From assembly GCA_013114725.1 (NCBI GenBank), contig QCWD01000003.1, forward strand, positions 1 to 38,657: 38,657 nt of DNA, written 5' to 3'. The DNA is from Nitrososphaeraceae archaeon. Its GTDB lineage: Archaea; Thermoproteota; Nitrososphaeria; Nitrososphaerales; Nitrososphaeraceae. The notes below the pieces were generated by a model, which saw only the letters and a list, made by a program, of their open reading frames with translations, was not told the DNA's origin and ran no database searches. Position numbers and translations under genes: made by a program. Positions 1 through 8,479 of this stretch are shown one piece after another (the stretch's first letter is position 1; every line of letters starts with the position of its first letter).

Positions 1-50
1 AATAAAATAAAAACTTAAATAATTTTTCATTAATAAATTAGTGAAAGGAA

Positions 51-281
51 ATGAATGAAGCGTATGTGTTGTTAAATGTAAATTATAAAGACCAGAAAAG
101 GATAATAGAAGAGGCTAAGAAGATCCCAGGTGTTAAAGAGGTAAAAACAGTCTATGGGATTTATGATATGATGATAATCTTCCAATCAGATAATCTTCAA
201 GAGGTAAAAAACTCTATTGATGTTAATCTTCATGAGATTGATGGTATTACAAATCTAACAACGTTAATCTCGGTGTCTTGA
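51..281 (+). CDS. Stand-alone Lrp/AsnC ligand-binding (RAM) domain protein
   Basis: This 76-residue protein matches only the C-terminal alpha/beta ligand-binding (RAM) domain of Lrp/AsnC regulators. The family pattern is seen in 'IPGVKEVKTVYGIYDMMIIF' and the closing 'ITNLTTLISVS'. No helix-turn-helix is present and there is no room for one before the start. Such stand-alone domains are common in archaea, where they bind amino acids or similar small molecules and may form hetero-oligomers with full Lrp proteins. The ATG follows a purine-rich 'gaaagga' ribosome-binding-like stretch. The stop lies 4 bp before the thioredoxin reductase start, so the two are probably co-transcribed. That suggests, but does not prove, a link between metabolite sensing and redox control. 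Confidence 0.85.
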   Translation: MNEAYVLLNVNYKDQKRIIEEAKKIPGVKEVKTVYGIYDMMIIFQSDNLQEVKNSIDVNLHEIDGITNLTTLISVS

Positions 282-285
282 TAAA

Positions 286-1260
286 ATGGTTCAAGAATAC
301 GAAACAATAGTTGTTGGTGCCGGACCTGCAGGATTATCAGCAGGAATGTTTATTGCACGACAAAAAACATCATGTTTGGTAATTTCCAAAGATCTGGGAG
401 GACAGTTAAATTTAATTCCAAAACTTGAAAACTATCCCGGAACGATAATGTCAAGTGGTCCTCTTTTAGCACGTACGCTTGAAAATCAATACCTCACTTT
501 TCATGGAGAAATGACATTTGATACGGTAGAAAGAATAGATGAAGATGAATCAGGTTTCAAAGTCAAAACATTTCGTACGGAATACAAGGCAAAGTCAATA
601 GTTCTTGCCCCAGGAAAGGTTCCAAATAACCTAGGACTTGAGAATGAAGGAAATTTTGCAAACAAAGGAGTGCATTATTGTACAAAGTGCGACGCACCTT
701 TTTACCAAGGACGCACTACTGCAACAGTGGGTGTAGGAGGATACCTGGTAGAATCAGGAATTTTGTTATCAAGAATGGCATCAAAAGTATATTTGATCTA
801 CAGGGGAGGTCAACTTGGTGGTGATAGAGATTTAATATCTTCAATCGAAAAAAAAGAAAATGTAGAACTGGTTCCAAATACATCTATCAAATCAATTTCA
901 GGAACAAATTCTTTACAACAAATAACATTGCTGGACAATACAGGTAATGAAAAAACTGTAAATGTTGATGGATTGTTTATAGAGATGGGATCAAAGATAA
1001 ATCTTGACTTTGTGAAACATCTGGTCAAAATAAATTCGAAAGGCGAAATAGAGGTAACAGATGGTGGAAAAACCTCCCATCCTGCAATTTTTGCTGCGGG
1101 CGATTCAACCAACATTCCTTACAAACAGATAGTTGCAGCATGTGGCGATGGAGCAGCAGCAGGATTATCTGCATTTAACTATCTAGAAAAATTGAAAGGA
1201 AGACCAGGAATCAGGTCTGACTGGAAAAAAACAATCGGAGATACAACATTCCATTACTAG
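286..1260 (+). CDS. trxB: Thioredoxin reductase-like FAD/NAD(P)H flavoprotein
   Basis: This 324-residue protein is a low-molecular-weight thioredoxin reductase, normally about 310-330 aa. It has an N-terminal FAD-binding motif 'VVGAGPAGLSAG' (residues 10-20), the redox-active disulfide 'CTKC' (C132/C135) followed by 'DAPFY', and the FAD-binding 'FAAGDSTN' near residue 270. The expected NADPH motif GGGdSA is replaced by 'VGVGGYLVESG', so nucleotide preference may differ; several archaeal homologues prefer NADH or do not use NADPH. It should pass electrons from a reduced pyridine nucleotide through FAD and the disulfide to thioredoxin or glutaredoxin-like partners in the cytoplasm. It is the second gene of a tight pair with the RAM-domain gene. 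Confidence 0.9.
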   Translation: MVQEYETIVVGAGPAGLSAGMFIARQKTSCLVISKDLGGQLNLIPKLENYPGTIMSSGPLLARTLENQYLTFHGEMTFDTVERIDEDESGFKVKTFRTEYKAKSIVLAPGKVPNNLGLENEGNFANKGVHYCTKCDAPFYQGRTTATVGVGGYLVESGILLSRMASKVYLIYRGGQLGGDRDLISSIEKKENVELVPNTSIKSISGTNSLQQITLLDNTGNEKTVNVDGLFIEMGSKINLDFVKHLVKINSKGEIEVTDGGKTSHPAIFAAGDSTNIPYKQIVAACGDGAAAGLSAFNYLEKLKGRPGIRSDWKKTIGDTTFHY

Positions 1261-1273
1261 TATCAACAAATTA

Positions 1274-1281
1274 TTTTTTTT
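1274..1281 (+). terminator. T8 tract after the thioredoxin reductase gene
   Basis: A run of eight T lies 14 bp after the trxB stop. Archaeal RNA polymerase commonly terminates on U-rich tracts without a hairpin, so this is a plausible terminator for the RAM-trxB transcript. No stem-loop is seen. Confidence 0.4.
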
Positions 1282-1423
1282 GAATGATTTCTCTTTTATG
1301 GTTCTTATTTTTTTGGTCACGCAATACTAAATAAAGATGGTTGATTTTAAAAATAAATAATATAAAATTAAGTTTTTCATGTAAACGATTAATAATATTT
1401 CATTAGCGTAATCATATTCTCCG

Positions 1424-1813
1424 ATGCAAAGAGAAAATATTTCAAACAATTCCTCGCGTGAGGACGTGATAGGATTTTCTAGAATGGTAAAAGTCGGTCC
1501 TCATGTATTCATATCGGGAACCTCAGCGATTGACAATACAGGAAATATAGTTGGAGTCAACGACCCATATGAACAAACAAGACAAATAATCTTGAACATC
1601 AAAAAGGGAATGGAGAGAATTAATGCTGGTCTGGAAAATATAGTCAGAACCAGAATATATCTTGTAAGTATGAATGATTGGAAAAAAGTTGCAAAGGCAC
1701 ATTCAGAATTTTTTGGAGATATACGACCTGCTACTACAATATTGGAGATTAAACATCTAATGAGGTCAGAAATGTTAGTAGAAATGGAAGCTGATGCAAT
1801 AGTTGAAACTTAA
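1424..1813 (+). CDS. RidA/YjgF/YER057c family protein (Rid subfamily without the catalytic Arg)
   Basis: This 129-residue protein has the Rid fold signature: 'FISGTSAIDNTGNIVG' near the N-terminus, 'YEQTRQIILNIKKGMERINAGLENIVRTRIYL' style central helix and strand, and the C-terminal 'RPATTILEI...VEMEADAIVE'. RidA proteins hydrolyse reactive 2-aminoacrylate-type enamines made by PLP enzymes. The Arg needed for that reaction (R105 in E. coli RidA, in the 'PARS' context) aligns here with Thr in 'PATT'. This is typical of Rid subfamilies whose activity is unknown or different, so enamine deaminase activity should not be assumed. It stands alone, with 163 bp of AT-rich DNA upstream. Confidence 0.85.
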   Translation: MQRENISNNSSREDVIGFSRMVKVGPHVFISGTSAIDNTGNIVGVNDPYEQTRQIILNIKKGMERINAGLENIVRTRIYLVSMNDWKKVAKAHSEFFGDIRPATTILEIKHLMRSEMLVEMEADAIVET

Positions 1814-1880
1814 TTTTTAATTTAAAATCAAATAAATTATTTCAAGCAAATTTATAATTATTGTCTAAAGAAAAGGAACC

Positions 1881-3176
1881 ATGATAAATATCAGTTTTAC
1901 AAGCAAGCCATTTATAGTTTTTTCAATATTTTTTGTTTTGTTAGGTTCGGTGATAGGTTCAATATGGATGATGAATATCTATGGTTTTAATTTATTTAAA
2001 AACGAATCGAAAATTTTTCCATTACACAAGATAACGCTTATCGATGGATTCTTGACCTTAATAATAATAGGAGTTGGGTTCATGATAATTCCAAGATTTA
2101 GAAACATACCCAACCCGACGTTAAAAACAGGATATGCTATATTGGTATTGATAATATCAACGATTATTTTATCAATAATTTCTCAACCATCAAAGGACTC
2201 CGAATCAAACATCATCTTATTCTCATTAGAATTACCTTATCTTACAATTTTACTTCCAAAATTTATAGGTGTTTCGATTTTTGTAGTAAAAATTATTTTA
2301 ATGTTAAGAATCAAACCAAAATTACTGGTATTATCAGATTACTTTATTTTTATTGCCATATTGATACTTTTTTTACAGAACATAATAGATTTATATTTAC
2401 AAGATAAAATATCATATTCTATAATATATTTTCAGTTCTGGTTCCTATTTCCAATAATAATGATTTTTGGAATTGAATATAAAACAATGCCTTCATTTCT
2501 TGGATATATTAGACCGAGAAAAAAAACGGCCGTTTTATCACTTTTGTCTTCAATTATTGGTGCAACCTCAGGTTTTTTATATCTTTTAGGAATGGAATTT
2601 GTTTATTTAGAGTATTTGTTCGAGACTACACTGGTATTCTCATCTACAACCTTTATAATTTCGAATTTTATTTTTGGGGGGTTTGATTTTGGTAAAATAA
2701 TCCAATTTACAAAGAATGAAAACAGATTGAGATATCTTTATATTCAATTGCATATCGTAATATCTTTTTTATTTCTATTATCTGGCATAGTAAGCAGTAT
2801 TTGTTACTATATTTTTCCAAATTCTGACTTAATTTTTCTCTTCTATGATATGAGTATACATTTTATTTCGATTGGTTTTATAGGAATAACAATACTACTT
2901 TATCTTCCTTTAATGCTTCCCCCAATACTGGGTAAGATGATACAAATTTCCTACTTTAGTTTCATACCTTTATGTTTTGTTATAACATCACTTGTGCTAC
3001 GAGTTGTTGGAGATCTTTTAATCTCAATAAAATATGTTTCTTTTAAAACAGAGATACAAAATGATGTGATGTTCTCATTATTTGGTTTTTCTGGATGGTT
3101 AATTGTTTTTGCGGTAATATCATTCCTATTGATAACTAGAAAGTCTATCATAAATTCAACGTCGAAAGATGGATAA
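1881..3176 (+). CDS. Polytopic membrane protein, possibly NnrS-like heme/copper protein
   Basis: This 431-residue protein is strongly hydrophobic, with about 12 predicted membrane segments from residue 12 to 420. Conserved-looking histidines lie at the start or middle of helices: 'LHKITLIDGFLTL' (about residue 49), 'IQLHIVISF' (about 290) and 'MSIHFISIGFIGITILLYLP' (about 325). The H-x(n)-G-F and 'H..s.GfiG......P' patterns resemble NnrS-family proteins, which are multi-spanning heme- and copper-containing membrane proteins linked to nitric oxide response in denitrifiers. If correct, a role in NO tolerance would make sense in an ammonia oxidiser, but the similarity is weak. A divergent heme-copper-oxidase-like or transporter protein remains possible. 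It starts 67 bp after the Rid gene and may be independently transcribed. Confidence 0.5.
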   Translation: MINISFTSKPFIVFSIFFVLLGSVIGSIWMMNIYGFNLFKNESKIFPLHKITLIDGFLTLIIIGVGFMIIPRFRNIPNPTLKTGYAILVLIISTIILSIISQPSKDSESNIILFSLELPYLTILLPKFIGVSIFVVKIILMLRIKPKLLVLSDYFIFIAILILFLQNIIDLYLQDKISYSIIYFQFWFLFPIIMIFGIEYKTMPSFLGYIRPRKKTAVLSLLSSIIGATSGFLYLLGMEFVYLEYLFETTLVFSSTTFIISNFIFGGFDFGKIIQFTKNENRLRYLYIQLHIVISFLFLLSGIVSSICYYIFPNSDLIFLFYDMSIHFISIGFIGITILLYLPLMLPPILGKMIQISYFSFIPLCFVITSLVLRVVGDLLISIKYVSFKTEIQNDVMFSLFGFSGWLIVFAVISFLLITRKSIINSTSKDG

Positions 3177-3536
3177 AAAAGATAAAATTTAAAAATAATG
3201 CCAAAATGAATCGGATGATTCATATTCAATTGAAATATTTTACTAGATTTGAGTTTTGAGTAACAGAAAAAAAGTATCATTTAGTTTAGACTTTAATGGA
3301 ATAGCCGTCTCTGTTAACTTAATCACGATTAATGAAGGAAATTAAAAATTCTCTTAAAATTGAACATAGAACATATCTGGGAAATCAAAATAGTCGTATT
3401 TTCCATAAGATAACAGATCCTATTTTTTATTTTTAAACGTCAATTCATTGAGATATTCTATATTTCCAAAGAGATGATTTATTATGCATATTTCTGAGCA
3501 TAGAAATATTTTATTATCAATCAAATCAAGTTAGTA
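3177..3536. other. Intergenic region between convergent genes
   Basis: This 360-bp AT-rich gap separates the converging membrane-protein and beta-helix genes. It holds no credible ORF. A short inverted repeat, GAATC-GGAT-GATTC (about 3208-3221), lies after the membrane-protein stop and could help end that transcript. Nothing else was recognised. Confidence 0.4.
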
Positions 3537-4714
3537 TTACGTTTCAAATATGTTACCCTCTTGGTCTGCAAATGTTTCAGATATTTTAGCTGATTCAACT
3601 ATATTAGAATGAAACAAATTATCATCTGAATCTTCAATTGCTACCAATCCATAATCTACATTCTTTATCTTGTTATTATATATCTCGTTGTTAAACGATT
3701 CTTTTATGTAAACTCCGTTTAAACAATCTGAAAGTGTGTTATCATAGATTTTGATGTCGTGAGACTCTCTTCCTATTGATATGCATTTATCCTCATTGTA
3801 TACAATATTGTTCCGTATGATGGAATCGTATGAATTTACACTGTTAAAAACAGTATTTCCTTCTATAATAATATTATAGCAATCTGCTGAACAGATTATC
3901 CCAGCATTACCGTTATCATACACCGTGTTGTTTCTAATTATCATATCGTTGGTTCCCGAGTGAGGGTCCAGTCCATATTTGACATTATTGTAGATACGGT
4001 TTCCTTCAATCAACATATTTTTCATACCTTTTGAGAAGCCTTTCCAGATGTCATGAATTTCATTGTTCTTCAGAATGCTTCCATCTCCACCATTAAATTT
4101 AAGTCCGCCGTACCCGCTGCCTTCGATACCACTGCCACTATGTCCTAGATATGCAAGTTCAGAATTCGTAATAATTGTCGGTCCGGTTGCATCAGAATTT
4201 ATCTTAATGTATGGCCTCAATTGAGATGGAGGTTCTTCGTCTTCATCTTCGTCTTCATTTCCTGCTACTTTAAACAATTTGATATAATCATTTGTCTGTT
4301 TATCCCATGAAGTTATTTTGACCGAATCGATTTTTAGACTTCCATCAACAGAAATTGCATTAGGATTGTCTTTTCCTGGAATGATTTTTATCCAATCCAC
4401 ATGCTCTGAATTAATATCTAGAGTTGCATCTTTTTCTACATTAATTCCTGCCTGAAGTACCCAGATTTGATTGTATCCTTCTTCAGGACGGAGAATGGAT
4501 GGATTTTGTATCTGATCTACAATGTCTGAAAAAGTGGCATGTTCACACGCAACTGAAATTATATTTTCTTGTTTATTATAGGTGATACATTTTTCCCCTG
4601 ATGTCTGTGCTGTAACAAATTGAGTAGAAAAGCGTACTTGTTCTGATGTTAAAAACATGATGAGTGGAAATAGTATCAAAAAAAAACTTTATTCTCTATA
4701 ATTTTTTTGTTCAT
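3537..4714 (-). CDS. Secreted right-handed parallel beta-helix (NosD/CASH-like) protein, start region frameshifted
   Basis: The intact frame (TTG at 4679 to the stop at 3537) codes for 380 residues. From about residue 150 to the end it consists of successive short turns of the type 'I.NN.iydn..yGl' ('NTVYDNGNAGIICSADCYN', 'NNIVYNEDKCISIG', 'NNKIKNVDYGLVAIE'), which is the pattern of a right-handed parallel beta-helix (NosD/CASH). Such domains bind or modify carbohydrates or act as extracellular scaffolds. The substrate here is unknown. An acidic stretch 'EDEDEDEE' lies at about residue 147. As read, the N-terminus is a hydrophobic segment without a charged n-region. An ATG at 4714 begins 'MNKKIIENKVFF', which is one base out of frame and would join across a nine-T homopolymer to give a classic signal peptide ending near 'FVTAQ'. 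The gene is therefore either a one-base homopolymer error or a slippage switch. Confidence 0.7.
4678..4686. repeat. A9/T9 homopolymer at the frameshift point of the beta-helix gene
   Basis: Nine A on the + strand (nine T in the sense strand of the beta-helix gene). From the ATG at 4714, nine T lead to an immediate TGA. Ten T would read through in frame into the hydrophobic core of the signal peptide. Confidence 0.85.
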
Positions 4715-5023
4715 ATCTCTACTTTAGTTACACTGAAAAATATTTAAAAAGTATTGTGGTTATTATGTACTAATAATTGTTTTCTAAATTTTCAACATAT
4801 GAATATTATAGTAACTTTATAAATTGATTTATAAAATAGATCTGTAGAAACCATAATATCTAACAACATTTTGCATTAAATTATTAAACTATCAAAAACA
4901 ATTTATGTATGTCAGATTTGCAGAACAGTTGTTACGAATTTTAAAGCACTGCATAGTACCATTGTATCTGCACAGAAAGAGCAACCGTATCTATACAGTA
5001 TAACAACACATTGTTCTTGTACC
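4715..5023. other. Intergenic region upstream of the beta-helix gene
   Basis: About 310 bp of AT-rich DNA between the beta-helix gene start and the recognisable transposase remnant. The right part (about 4860-5023) stays open in the same + frame as the remnant and includes a Cys-containing stretch ('YVCQICRTVVTNFKALHS'). I cannot assign it to a family, and it may be chance or a degraded N-terminus. Confidence 0.3.
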
Positions 5024-5308
5024 ATAAGAAAGTATGAATGGAAAAGTTATCGTATGTTTACAGAATGGCTTGTTGAGATAAACTACCTTAGACTGTTTTT
5101 GCAACTATCAAAAATACCACACTATACTACACTGCAAAAATTTGCAGGCCGGGTCAGCACGAACGTGTTAGATAGGATAATTTCATCATTCATCCTCTAT
5201 TCCAATACTAATACTAGACACATATTTGCTTGTACAGATTCATTCAGCAGGTTTCACAATAACACATGCTTCACAATACTATGCTACCAAGCCTAAATTG
5301 AAGAAGTA
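5024..5308 (+). pseudogene. Decayed IS5-like (DDE) transposase remnant
   Basis: The frame around 5024-5296 encodes 'RKYEWKSYRMFTEWL' and then 'LFLQLSKIPHYTTLQKFAGR'. The 'IPHYTTLQKF' block is characteristic of the N-terminal half of archaeal and bacterial IS5-like transposases. Near 5240 the reading frame shifts: a different + frame encodes 'IHSAGFTITHASQYYATKPK', matching the family's 'DSTGFxxTHASQYY' block around the first catalytic Asp, which here has become His. The frame then stops after 'KLKK'. The remaining catalytic region is absent, and no clear terminal inverted repeats were found. The element is inactive and has lost most of its length. Confidence 0.75.
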
Positions 5309-5587
5309 AATACTTTTAGTTTGGAGATTCTAATAAAAGGAGTTTAAAAAAGCATATAGGAATTCCTTAGTATTTACATCATAACAATTCTATAATTTTT
5401 TAGAAAAAAAAGACGGAGTTTATGATACAATAGTTTAGATAAAAAACCTTCTTTTTTTCTTTTAATAAAATTTCTAGGTAAAAAATAGGGAACCTTTACT
5501 ATTAATATAATTTGAGATATTTATCTGATGATACCGCTTGAAGAAAAAGAAAATTATGAATAGTGCCGTTAAAAGTTGGATTCTTAT

Positions 5588-6559
5588 CTAAATAACTTTA
5601 ATGGAACCTGTCATCCATGGGTGTAAAGTACAGTAGTAATCATATGAACCGATATCTAAAAATTTAAATTCAAAGGTCTTTCCTATAGCCAAAATTCCGG
5701 AGTCAAACAGGGACATGTCTTCAAAATCATCAGGCGTACCAGCAGTTACAGTATGGATAGATTCATCATTGTTTGTCCAGATGACGGTACTACCAGATGT
5801 AATGGTCAATGCACGTGGGTCATATGTCTTACCGGAGGAGGGATCGTATGATCCCTTCATTATAGATACAGGGATTTTAGCCATATTTACACCAGTATTG
5901 ATTTGATTTGTGTTAGTAGAAGTATCATTTGACATCATCATGTTCATCATGTTCATTGCGCCAGTATTATTCATTATCATCTTCATAGTATCGGTGTTGT
6001 TCATCATCATCTTCATCATGTTCATTGCGCCAGTATTATTCATTATCATCTTCATAGTATCGGTGTTGTTCATCATCATCTTCATCATGTTCATTGCGCC
6101 AGTATTATTCATTATCATCTTCATGGCATCGGTGTTGTGCATTATCATCTTCATCATGTTCATTGCGCCAGTATTATTCATCATCATCTTCATCATGTTC
6201 ATTGCACCTGGATGATTCATCATCATCTTCATCATGTTCATTGCACCTGGATGATTCATCATCATCTTCATCATGTTCATTGCACCTGGATGATTCATCA
6301 TCTTCATGGCATCGGTGTTGTTCATCATCATCTTCATCATGTTCATTGCACCTGGATGATTCATCATCTTCATGGCATCGGTGTTGTTCATCATGTTCAT
6401 TGCACCTGGATGATTCATAATATTTTGAGCAAAAATTTGATCACTAAAACTTATTGAAATTGCTGCAAAGACTAAAGAAGTTATTAAGAAGATTGTTGCG
6501 CTATTTTTCTTGGAATTTATTGGGAAATAAGTCATCTCAATAACTATAGAGAATATCAT
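5588..6559 (-). CDS. Secreted Met-rich tandem-repeat protein with C-terminal blue-copper (cupredoxin) domain
   Basis: This 323-residue protein has three parts. Residues 1-45 are a signal peptide ending 'DQIFAQ'; the likelier start is the second Met at 6535, giving 'MTYFPINSKKN'. Residues 48-208 are 14 tandem units of two alternating kinds, a 13-mer 'MNHPGAMNMMKMM' (or MNNTGAMNMMKMM) and a 9/10-mer 'MNNTDAMKM(I)'. Residues about 225-323 are a plastocyanin-like domain with the type 1 copper ligands His269 ('SIHTV'), Cys310, His313 and Met316 ('CTLHPWM'). Met-rich MxM/MxxM sequences are known Cu(I) ligands in Ctr1, CopA/PcoA-type oxidases and CusF-like proteins, so this region probably binds many copper ions outside the cell. 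Its role could be copper storage, buffering or loading of the adjacent cupredoxin. The gene is flanked by AT-rich DNA and has no operon partner. Confidence 0.88.
   Translation of the reverse strand: MIFSIVIEMTYFPINSKKNSATIFLITSLVFAAISISFSDQIFAQNIMNHPGAMNMMNNTDAMKMMNHPGAMNMMKMMMNNTDAMKMMNHPGAMNMMKMMMNHPGAMNMMKMMMNHPGAMNMMKMMMNNTGAMNMMKMIMHNTDAMKMIMNNTGAMNMMKMMMNNTDTMKMIMNNTGAMNMMKMMMNNTDTMKMIMNNTGAMNMMNMMMSNDTSTNTNQINTGVNMAKIPVSIMKGSYDPSSGKTYDPRALTITSGSTVIWTNNDESIHTVTAGTPDDFEDMSLFDSGILAIGKTFEFKFLDIGSYDYYCTLHPWMTGSIKVI
5936..6418 (-). repeat. Coding tandem repeat, 39-bp and 27/30-bp units (14 units)
   Basis: The DNA encoding the Met-rich domain is a tandem array of two unit types, 39 bp and 27 or 30 bp, 14 units in total. 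Units at the sense 5' end carry HPG, and those at the 3' end carry NTG or NTD. Near-identical neighbouring copies (three successive 39-bp HPG units, and two successive 13-mer plus 10-mer pairs) show recent duplication. Copy number is likely variable between strains and hard to assemble with short reads. Confidence 0.9.
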
Positions 6560-6766
6560 TTATTTATGTTTAATACGATGATTCTTAACTTTTGTACTAG
6601 AAAATATATTAATTACATCATAGGAGCCATGGATTAAATTCGACGATTGATAAAATAATTCAAAATAAATGAGTTGTAGGTGTTAGAAATTTTTTTAACT
6701 GGTAATCGTTTCAACAATTAAATTAAAACTTTTAACGTATAAAATAATCAATATTGTCTGTTTACA

Positions 6767-7564
6767 TTGGAATTTGTACAAATCGAAAAAATATCAGATA
6801 TAATTATTTTAAAAATTAATCGACCAGAAGTATTAAATGCTCTCAATTACGAATTGGTTGCAGAATTTTTAGATATTTTTGATAAGATCTCTGTTGACAA
6901 TAGTTGCAGAGCTGTAATATTAACAGGTGAGGGAGAAAAAGCATTTTGTTCTGGAGGAGATTTAAAGTATGTTATCAAACTGAATCCCATACAGGCAGAA
7001 AGGTACGCAACCAAAGTACATCAGCTGTTAAACAAAATAGAGAATCTGGAAAAACCAGTCATCGCTGCCATCAATGGGTTTGCTCTTGGAGGTGGATGTC
7101 AATTGGCCCTCGCCTGTGATATTAGAATTGCTTCAGAAAATGCAAGAATTGGTCAAACCGAGGTCAAAGTTGGCATTCCACCAGGATGGGGAGGGACGCA
7201 GAGATTGTCAAGAATTGTAGGAATTGGATTTGCCAAAGAGATGATTTTTACAGGAAAAATTATTTCTGCAGAGGAAGCTAAAAAAATAAAGTTGGTCAAC
7301 ATGATAGTATATGAAGATAAAATTTCACGTAACAATTACAATGGGAAAAGTAATGAGATATCATTAAATAAAAAACTCATCAATGAATCAATCAGATTTG
7401 CAAAGTCTGTTTCAAAAAATAGAGATCTAGCAATTAAGATAAGTAAGGATTTGATAAATCATGCAAGAGATGTCAATATAGATGGAGGATTATTCATGGA
7501 AAGATATGGTTGTGCCGTATGTTTTACAGATTTAGAAATTGATAATAAAAAAAAATATCATTAG
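6767..7564 (+). CDS. Enoyl-CoA hydratase/isomerase (crotonase) family protein
   Basis: This 265-residue crotonase starts at TTG. The oxyanion-hole blocks are present: 'AFCSGGDLKYV' (60-69) and 'NGFALGGGCQLALACDI' (103-119). Of the two glutamates used by classical hydratases, the first (Glu144 in rat mitochondrial enzyme, in 'GGGCEL') is Gln112 here. The second (Glu164) is kept as Glu132 in 'IGQTEVKVGIPPGWGGTQRL'. It may hydrate or isomerise an acyl-CoA, or catalyse another crotonase reaction. A role in the thaumarchaeal 3-hydroxypropionate/4-hydroxybutyrate cycle is possible, but the Gln substitution and lack of pathway neighbours make that uncertain. It converges with the HAD gene and ends 30 bp from it. 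Confidence 0.88.
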   Translation: MEFVQIEKISDIIILKINRPEVLNALNYELVAEFLDIFDKISVDNSCRAVILTGEGEKAFCSGGDLKYVIKLNPIQAERYATKVHQLLNKIENLEKPVIAAINGFALGGGCQLALACDIRIASENARIGQTEVKVGIPPGWGGTQRLSRIVGIGFAKEMIFTGKIISAEEAKKIKLVNMIVYEDKISRNNYNGKSNEISLNKKLINESIRFAKSVSKNRDLAIKISKDLINHARDVNIDGGLFMERYGCAVCFTDLEIDNKKKYH

Positions 7565-7594
7565 AATTCATATATAAAACATCTAGGTCTAAAA

Positions 7595-8479
7595 TTAGAT
7601 TACTATGTCATTCATCCTAGAAAAATAAAAATCCTTATTTTCTAGATCATTTAAAAATGGCCTTAATTCATTGAATTCAAGTGTATAATGAGAGGCAAGT
7701 TTTATGTTTAATTTTTCTGAAGAGTGTATACTTATTCCCAAGTCAGTATTTCTAAATGCAGTATTGTCGTTTTCAGAATCGCCAAGATATAGAACTTTAT
7801 CACCACTATCAAGATTTAACATTTCTTTTATTTTAAATAGAGCCTGTCCTTTATTGTGATCACTTGTATAAATATCTACAAATGGATGATGATCATATGT
7901 CTGGACAAATATTTTAGATTTGTATGGTGATGATGACAATTCTGTATGTTTTTGAACAATTCTCAGAATTTTTGGTTCAATATTTTCTTTATATATATCC
8001 CATTTTAATTGATTTCTATAATCAACAGTAATACCAAGAATTTCCCCTTTTGCATAACAATGTTTTTCTTCAACCAAAAGATCTCGAAATGTGTTTTTTA
8101 TTTCCTTAACGATATTATTAAAAACGAGTGAATTTTCCGTTATTTGCTTCTTATCCAACACACAGTTATAATTAAAGTTGTTTAAAGTTTGTGTAGAACG
8201 ACCTTCTTCCATTTCAGTTGATAAAGGATTATTGTTTTCCTTTATACGAATAAAGTTTTCAATTCCATTCACACATGAAATTATACTTGCAAAATCCACT
8301 TTATCTTTTAAAAAGAAATAATCTTTACTTGATAAAATGCATACAGGAATCTTATTAGATATGCTTAGAAGCGTCTGGTAAAGGTCAGCAGGTATTTTAT
8401 TCTCACTAGTCCTTACGGAGTGCATAGGACAGAGAGTGCCATCATAATCGGAGATTATTGCGGAAATATTCAATATCAA
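7595..8479 (-). CDS. HAD-superfamily (Cof/IIB-type) sugar-phosphatase-like hydrolase
   Basis: This 294-residue protein has all four HAD motifs. Motif I is 'ISDYDGTLCP' (nucleophile Asp near residue 9 and DxD general acid), motif II is 'CILSSKD' (about 49), and the motif III Lys lies in 'HNKGQALF'. Motif IV is 'YLGDSENDNTAF'. The cap between motifs II and III is of the alpha/beta type used by Cof, trehalose-6-phosphate and mannosylglycerate phosphatases. It is probably a soluble phosphatase of a phosphosugar; the exact substrate cannot be read from sequence. It has no operon partner. Confidence 0.85.
   Translation of the reverse strand: MILNISAIISDYDGTLCPMHSVRTSENKIPADLYQTLLSISNKIPVCILSSKDYFFLKDKVDFASIISCVNGIENFIRIKENNNPLSTEMEEGRSTQTLNNFNYNCVLDKKQITENSLVFNNIVKEIKNTFRDLLVEEKHCYAKGEILGITVDYRNQLKWDIYKENIEPKILRIVQKHTELSSSPYKSKIFVQTYDHHPFVDIYTSDHNKGQALFKIKEMLNLDSGDKVLYLGDSENDNTAFRNTDLGISIHSSEKLNIKLASHYTLEFNELRPFLNDLENKDFYFSRMNDIVI

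Noticed and set aside
5054-5296. 80-residue + strand ORF as an intact small gene
   Set aside because: It is part of a transposase relic: the frame changes near 5240, where another frame carries the next conserved block.
5936-6418. CRISPR-like appearance of regularly spaced repeats
   Set aside because: The units are contiguous and coding, have no unique spacers and differ in length by whole codons.
5910-6457. Long + strand open frames with Ser/His/Ile-rich low-complexity translations
   Set aside because: They are antisense shadows of the tandem repeat in the Met-rich cupredoxin gene; the minus strand has a signal peptide and a complete copper domain.
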